Assembly (NCBI GenBank): GCA_025617375.2
Contig: JAMYGW020000005.1
Location: forward strand, 2,170,001 to 2,234,000
Length of the DNA stretch: 64,000 nt
Direction of reading: 5' to 3'
Source of the DNA: Acarospora socialis
Lineage: Eukaryota > Ascomycota > Lecanoromycetes > Acarosporales > Acarosporaceae
The notes under the pieces are model-generated. The model made no database searches, was not told the DNA's origin, and saw only the letters and a list, made by a program, of their open reading frames with translations. Every line of letters starts with the position of its first letter. Position 1 is the stretch's first letter. The translations under genes and the position numbers were made by a program. Positions 58,891 through 64,000 of the stretch are shown piece by piece.

Positions 58891-60450
58891 ATGTCGTTCA
58901 TGGTCTTCAAACCCACCACTCAAGGCGTCTCCGACATGTCGAACCTAATGCAACCACGAACCGCCCAGATGTCCTCCGCCCAGACGCGTCCAACCAACCA
59001 AGTCCCGCTGCCCTTCGCGGAATCAATCCACGTCTTCGATCCCAGCTGGCATCCGCCGACTCCGCAAAGCCAAGCGCGTCCACTCCATCAATCCCATCAA
59101 TTCCCTAGGTCGCCGTACCAACACCAGCACGTCTCCCCTCGCTATGGCAATAACAACAACAACGCGCAACAGCAACAGGCCCGCGACATCATTCCCGCGC
59201 CAGCGACACTGACCGCTCCCGGCGTGACGATTGGTGCTATCGCGCTTACGTGCTACGATGAGCTGGCGCTTATTCGCTACTGTGTGGACTATCAAGGCTA
59301 TTATCGTTCCGGCTACCGGACGAAGTTCTGGGTGTCTGCGCGTAAAGCGCTCGGGTCGGTCGTGGGCAAGGACGTCGAGGACGTGGAGCAGCGGATGCGA
59401 GTATTGCTCGCGAAGAGGCGGGTGGAGAAGGGCCAGCTGGAAGACCACGGAGTAGTACGGAAGGCGTTGGTAATGCCGGAGTACAGGGAGTTACTGGACA
59501 AGTGGGATGACCGGGTCCGGTATGTGGAGAGTGGCAACGAGAAAGTGGCGAGTCGAGAGACGGGCATGGATGCGGGCGACAGTGACGGCGTCGGCTCGCC
59601 CGTCAAAGGCGCCGCCGAAGTCCCGAACATGACCACCCCGAGCTCCAACCCTGGCTGGCTGCTCGAGAGTCCCACCCGCGCCCACGAAACAAGCGAAGAG
59701 ACCTCCCCCGCGCAGAACGCCAACTCCGGCGACAAACCGCACCGCACGCGCCTGAAGCCCGCCGAGGAAGTCGTTCTCCTCCGCCTCTGCGTCCAGCACA
59801 AAGATCTCTACAAGACGCTCTTCAAAGCGGCCTTCTGGAAGTTCATCCAGAAGAAGCTGCGCGAGGAGACGGGCAAGCACTTCACAAACCCGGACGGCCG
59901 CATCAAGGTCCTGCTGAAGCGGCGCGAGCAGGAGCGCAAGGAAGTGCAGGAGCGCGGCCGTCTGACAAGCGACCTCGTGGACCGCCGCTACAAGCCCTGG
60001 CTCGACAGGTGGCAGGAGTGCGTCGACGAGGTCGGCGGCCACCGCAAGCGCCGCACCCGCGACGGCACCGAGCTCCGCTCCGCCGAGGAGGTCCTGCGCG
60101 ACTCCGACGCCGTGCAGCAGCAGCCGAGCCCGCAGACTTCGGACGCCTTCCATAACGGCACGGCTGGCACTGACGCTTACCCGCAGCGTCATGATGGCGG
60201 GTACGGGCACGAACACGACGCAGATCTCGAGTCGGTCAAGGTCGAGCACGACAAGATCATGCACGATCTGACGTCCGACCCGAGCGCCGACAACACCTTG
60301 CTCCTGCGTCTGGAAGGGAACAGAGCTAGGGAGATGGATCTTTTCCGGAGGAGGCTGGATTCCGTGACGGACGTCGTGAGTTCGATGAGGAGGGAGCGGG
60401 AGGAGATGAGGAGGCAGCTTGAGGGGCTGAAGAAGGGGGTCGAGACGTAG
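58891..60450 (+). CDS. Fungal protein with duplicated helical (Myb/trihelix-like) domain
   Basis: A single exon encodes 519 aa. The first 110 residues are Pro/Gln/Asn-rich. Two related domains follow: about 120-220 (CYDELALIRYCVDYQGYY, FWVSARKALG, RMRVLLAKRR, YRELLDKWDDRV) and about 290-385 (PAEEVVLLRLCVQHKDLY, FWKFIQKKLREE, RIKVLLKRREQE, YKPWLDRWQECV). They align over their whole length and have Trp spacing like Myb/trihelix DNA-binding folds. The C-terminus (470-519) is a likely coiled coil. DNA binding is a guess; no family name is offered. Confidence 0.78.
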   Translation: MSFMVFKPTTQGVSDMSNLMQPRTAQMSSAQTRPTNQVPLPFAESIHVFDPSWHPPTPQSQARPLHQSHQFPRSPYQHQHVSPRYGNNNNNAQQQQARDIIPAPATLTAPGVTIGAIALTCYDELALIRYCVDYQGYYRSGYRTKFWVSARKALGSVVGKDVEDVEQRMRVLLAKRRVEKGQLEDHGVVRKALVMPEYRELLDKWDDRVRYVESGNEKVASRETGMDAGDSDGVGSPVKGAAEVPNMTTPSSNPGWLLESPTRAHETSEETSPAQNANSGDKPHRTRLKPAEEVVLLRLCVQHKDLYKTLFKAAFWKFIQKKLREETGKHFTNPDGRIKVLLKRREQERKEVQERGRLTSDLVDRRYKPWLDRWQECVDEVGGHRKRRTRDGTELRSAEEVLRDSDAVQQQPSPQTSDAFHNGTAGTDAYPQRHDGGYGHEHDADLESVKVEHDKIMHDLTSDPSADNTLLLRLEGNRAREMDLFRRRLDSVTDVVSSMRREREEMRRQLEGLKKGVET

Positions 60451-61320
60451 GTTCTGTACCTATGGGATTGAAAGATCTTTGGATGGGAGGGAAGGAGAAG
60501 GAATGGAGGGACTGGAAACGGAGGCGGAGAGGAAGGGAGTGGGTGTACGGGCTCATTTGGTTGTTTGCTTGCTTGCATGCTGGGCTGGTTGGCGCTTGAG
60601 CTACGGTATGGATTTCCGGACTGCTCTGCTTGGACCACTTTCTTCCATTCCCACGCGTACCTTACCTTGGAGCGTGATTGCTATCGCGCTACCCTTTCCC
60701 ATTCCTGCTTGTCTATCGATCTGTCTTTAATGAGCGCGGCGGCGGAGCGGACAAGGGACAAGGCGGAGTTGGGGCAGCTAGCTACCCTTTTCTTTTAGCT
60801 AGAACAAAGCACTTTGCACCGTACTGTATTATTGTGTGCTTTGCAACTACGGGACTAGTACATGTGATGCGATGTAATACAATGTCACGGAAAACATGTT
60901 TCCACGTTGTGACATAGCTGTGATTCGGTTTCGAGATGGATGATGCGGTGGTAGGATCGAAGGAGGACTGGTTTTGCGCTATCAGATGCTGTGAGGATGC
61001 ATGATCTCGTCCCTCGTACCACCCTATAGGACTTCCATACAGCAACGAATTCCGCGGCGACATCTCGGTATCTTATCGACGAATCCGTTCGCATTAAGTA
61101 ATACATACAGTTACCCATTAGCCGGACCTGCCAGAGGCGGCCTAAAGAAAGAGTCATCGCGTAGAAATACATCAAGTAATAGTCTGCCGGTAAGACTGAA
61201 AGGAGGCGCTCGCTGGAAGTAAGCAAGTAAGTAGCAAAAACATCAAAGCGAACTGCAGAGACATGTTATACAACTCCCCGCCCCCGCGTCACGGGGTATC
61301 AGGGCAGGAGAGAAAGTAAA
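60451..61320. other. Convergent gap between 58.9-kb gene and LYAR-like gene
   Basis: Two 3' ends face each other across 0.87 kb. Short ORFs on both strands overlap and are unsupported. No other feature. Confidence 0.5.
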
Positions 61321-62933
61321 CTAGAAGAAAACCACGACCTCCCCCCGCTCGTTCTTCCGCAACCGCAAACTCTTCCACAACTCCTTCTCCTCTTCCGCCT
61401 TCCCGAGCCCCAACCCCTGTTCCCCCCGCTCGCGATGGTACCGCTTCAGCGCCTTGTTGATGCTGCAGCCGTGTTCGCTCTCGGGCCCCTTCTGCACAAA
61501 CGACATGAAGTGCTCGGCACGCGTGCGGTACACGACGAGCTGCTGCTGGGAGTCGTCGGCGTCGGGGGCGTGGTACGCGACGGCTTTGAGGTTCCTAGCT
61601 GGCGTTTCGAAACGCACGTCGTGGTGGTGATGGTGGTGGTGGTGTTTGCGGTGGTGTTTGCGCGGCCGGCTTTCGTCGGAGGTGCGGGTCGAGGAGGAGA
61701 TTTTGCGCGTGCGGACGAGGGCGGAGGAGGCTCGGGTGCGCGCCTTGCTATTTTCCATGGTCGTTCGCGTGCGTTTGAGCGGGCTGAGCGGGCTGGCTTC
61801 GAAGCCGTCGCCGCCGGAGTAGTCCGGGCTGGGAGGGAATTCTGAGTTGGAGAGGAGGCGCGTTAGTCCGCCGGTTAGGCCGGAGTGTAAGACGGGTGGC
61901 GCGTCTTCCATGATCTCGTCTCGCTCGTGTGATGATGGTCGGGCGGCGGATAGGTCGAGTTCTTCGACGTGGAGCCGCTTCCGCTTCTTGTCCGTTGACT
62001 TTCTCTCCTTGACTTCCCTGTCTTTATCCTTGACTCTCTTCCCGTCTTTATCCCTTTTCGGTGCCGGAGTCGCATACGCTTGCCAGACATCTTCATGCAT
62101 GATGCGCACTGGCTCGGCGCCGTAGGAGAAGCCGTTCTCTTCGTAGTCGTCGTCGAATCCGTTCATGTCACCTGATCCGTTTGTGATCTTGGCCAGCTGA
62201 TCGCTGGCTTCAAAGACACTAGGTGCATGCTCCACCATTTTCATCTGCTCCCTCGAACCACCCAAAGAGACCCTTGACGCGTTCGGTGTCTCCTCCGTCA
62301 CGAGAAAGTCAAATACATTAACGGGATCTAGGGAAGGGCGCACAGCAGGTGGCGGAGTCGGCGCAGGAGGCGGGGGGTCGACGATCGCGATGGCACCAGA
62401 ATCCGCATCGGGCGCGTCTTCGACATACGCCTTCCGAGGGACTAGCGCCGTGGACTCGATCGTCACCGACTTTTTATTGCTCGAGTTCTTGGAAGTTTGT
62501 GGAGGGCGGTAGAGGGCGCCCTGATATTTTTGTGCTTCGGAGATGCATGACTATTTGTGATTGGATGATAGGATCAGCGACGAACAGGTGGGGCGGGCTA
62601 TTTGAATCGATCTCCGCAACGACGAGTGGAGGATCGCGCTTTGCGCACACGAGTAAAGATGATAGCTTGCCAGGAGGTGACAGTATCACGCGATCAGGAC
62701 GTACAGTATGCGCTTTGTATTCCGTGCCGCGAAAGTGCACCATGCAGTCGAGGCAGGTAAAGGACGCGCCTCGACATTGATTCCGATGCGCATCGAGCTT
62801 CTTCTTCGTGAGGACGTCGCCGCAGTTCTAAGGGTAGCAAACAAGTCTTGTCAGTAACGTTTCCGTTATCGAGGAGGGGCAGTGATTGACGATAGGAAAA
62901 TCAACAGCTTACCTCACAAGAGAATGACACCAT
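61321..62933 (-). CDS. LYAR-type zinc-finger nucleolar protein
   Basis: Three exons, complement(61321..62550, 62705..62827, 62913..62933), encode 457 aa. Residues 1-55 are the LYAR C2HC finger pair: MVSFSCE, NCGDVLTKKKLDAHRNQC, then FTCLDCMVHF and the YKAHTSCISEAQKYQG segment. The rest is charged and disordered, with a basic run (DKKRKRLHVEE), a SPLSPLKRTRTT stretch, and nine His within a dozen residues near 310. It ends with a conserved-looking helix, CSINKALKRYHRE. LYAR proteins sit in the nucleolus and support rRNA processing; this role is family knowledge. Introns of 154 and 85 bp keep phase, and the first exon codes only seven residues. Confidence 0.9.
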
Positions 62934-63441
62934 AACTGCAGTTATTGACAGATGGATAGAATGGAGAAGAGATGGTTCTTTCCAGATGTAGAAGATTATT
63001 GTGGAAGGCTTCGAAGTCGAGAGATGGAAAGACACAGCTGTCTCCCTGTGGTGGTGTGGGGTCGGAAAGAAGGGGGAAGGTTCGAGGGAGGGTTTAGCTC
63101 AAGGGGGTTATTTTCGGTCTCGTGTTTGAGATGACATCGGTCTCCTATATCTGTTTTGTCCGTGTTTTGTGTTGTGGGCCCATCACACATATGGCCTAGT
63201 CGAGGAGAGCATCACGTGCAGTTTCGCACATTCTACTCTTGTAGCTCACCAGACCACCACACTAAAACCTCAGAGTAATGTCTTCTAGAATGAACCGAAA
63301 ATGATGGAGAAGCGAAAACCATACAAATCTAAATGCGTGATGATACTGAAGATGAAATGATGGCCCAGGGTACGTTGATGAAAGAAGTCAAAACATCAGC
63401 AACGTCTTGATATAAGGGCAAGCCGTAGAGCAAGGCCTAGC

Positions 63442-63470
63442 GCGCGACGGGCACCTGCGACGCGTCGCGC
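63442..63470. repeat. GC-rich inverted repeat
   Basis: GCGCGACG at 63442-63449 is repeated inverted at 63463-63470, and GCGACGCGTCGC at 63457-63468 is a perfect 12-bp palindrome. The function is unknown. Confidence 0.6.
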
Positions 63471-63739
63471 TGGTACTACCTACATATATAGGAACTTAGC
63501 GATAACTACGCCATATGAGCGCAGTTATAGTAGTCTTTTTACTCAGTGAGGTCGCGCTTCGTTCGCTAAGCGCTGCGGTTTACACTTGAACAGGACCTTC
63601 ATACATCACTGCAGTGTTACGTCCTGACCTGAGATTCCTCGGGTATGTAGGGCTAAGGGTTTGTGCTTATTGATATAACGATTTGTATGGTACGATAGGA
63701 TCTGGATTTAACTCTTAGATGGTAACTGAAGTTGAACAC

Positions 63740-63764
63740 GATCGATTCCATAAGGGAATCGATC
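63740..63764. repeat. Perfect 10-bp stem-loop
   Basis: GATCGATTCC at 63740-63749 and GGAATCGATC at 63755-63764 are exact inverted copies with a 5-base loop. Confidence 0.7.
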
Positions 63765-63796
63765 CTACTATATACTATGGGATCGCTCCTCGTGCT

Positions 63797-63817
63797 GATA
63801 GTGCCCAGAGCACTATC
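63797..63817. repeat. Perfect 8-bp stem-loop
   Basis: GATAGTGC and GCACTATC flank a 5-base loop, about 30 bp after the previous stem-loop. Confidence 0.65.
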
Positions 63818-64000
63818 TGCTCGCCGTGCCAAGCCTCGTGCTTGTCGTGCCGTCACGTGACTGCTGCCTAGCCAGTCCCCCGTGTACGCGTCCTAGGCGA
63901 ACTCCCGGGTCCAGGCTCGTGAGTTCCTTCCTCATAGGGTATGGCCGTAACATGCAGCTTGGGTTGGCAAGAGAACTTGTGTTTTGACACAACACCTCAG

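Larger units (their letters stand above)
62934..64000. other. Right-edge non-coding region with hairpins
   Basis: No gene is supported. The part near 62.95-63.2 kb is the LYAR-like promoter. From about 63.43 kb the sequence contains a GCGACGCGTCGC palindrome and two perfect stem-loops. It might be the border of a repeat that continues beyond the window; no element could be named. Confidence 0.45.

Noticed and set aside
59491-60264. 257-codon minus ORF
   Set aside because: It is a shadow of the 58.9-kb gene, whose duplicated domains support the plus strand.
1-64000. A biosynthetic gene cluster
   Set aside because: No polyketide synthase, peptide synthetase, terpene synthase or set of tailoring enzymes is present.

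Overview
The window reads as nuclear DNA of a filamentous ascomycete (Pezizomycotina, perhaps Dothideomycetes). Genes lie on both strands with their own promoters. Introns are 46-154 bp, mostly GT-AG with CTNAC/CTGAC-like branch sites, and most recognisable proteins are conserved fungal housekeeping genes. No rRNA, confident tRNA, CRISPR array or intact transposon was seen. Gene models were spliced by eye; each joins to an open frame whose length is divisible by three.

Layout. 1-0.98 kb: intergenic, with a degenerate 12-bp C-rich repeat. 1-8.5 kb (minus): a TBC-domain protein, then a complete ten-exon telomerase reverse transcriptase (TERT). 10-16.4 kb (plus): a DH-BAR-SH3 Rho GEF. 16.4-19 kb: a long gene-poor gap. 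19-27.1 kb (minus): MSH3, an orphan zinc-finger protein and BET2. 28-33 kb (plus): a NACHT-ankyrin (NLR/STAND) gene with a large unrecognised C-terminal region and an in-frame TAG near its 5' end. 33.5-34.1 kb (minus): SNU13. 34.1-37 kb: a gap with a 111-bp hairpin repeat and a probable pseudogene. 37-39.4 kb: a RhoGAP. 39.9-42.3 kb: RRS1 and mitoribosomal mS29, divergent. 42.6-49.5 kb: MCM7 and PEX1, divergent, with an MCB box between them. 50-54.9 kb: a small Cys-rich ORF, a SUR7/PalI-type membrane protein and a small P-loop kinase-like gene. 55.5-58.6 kb: a fusion of Ntn-type asparaginase, two HIT-like units and an AsnRS-like domain. 58.9-60.5 kb: a protein with a duplicated helical domain. 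61.3-62.9 kb: a LYAR-type zinc-finger protein. The last kilobase is rich in small perfect hairpins.

The genes do not form one pathway. Several concern genome maintenance (TERT, MSH3, MCM7), small-GTPase control (TBC, Rho GEF, RhoGAP, BET2) and ribosome or RNP assembly (RRS1, SNU13, mS29, LYAR-like). The two best candidates for something undescribed are the asparaginase-HIT-HIT-AsnRS-like fusion and the C-terminal region of the NACHT-ankyrin protein.
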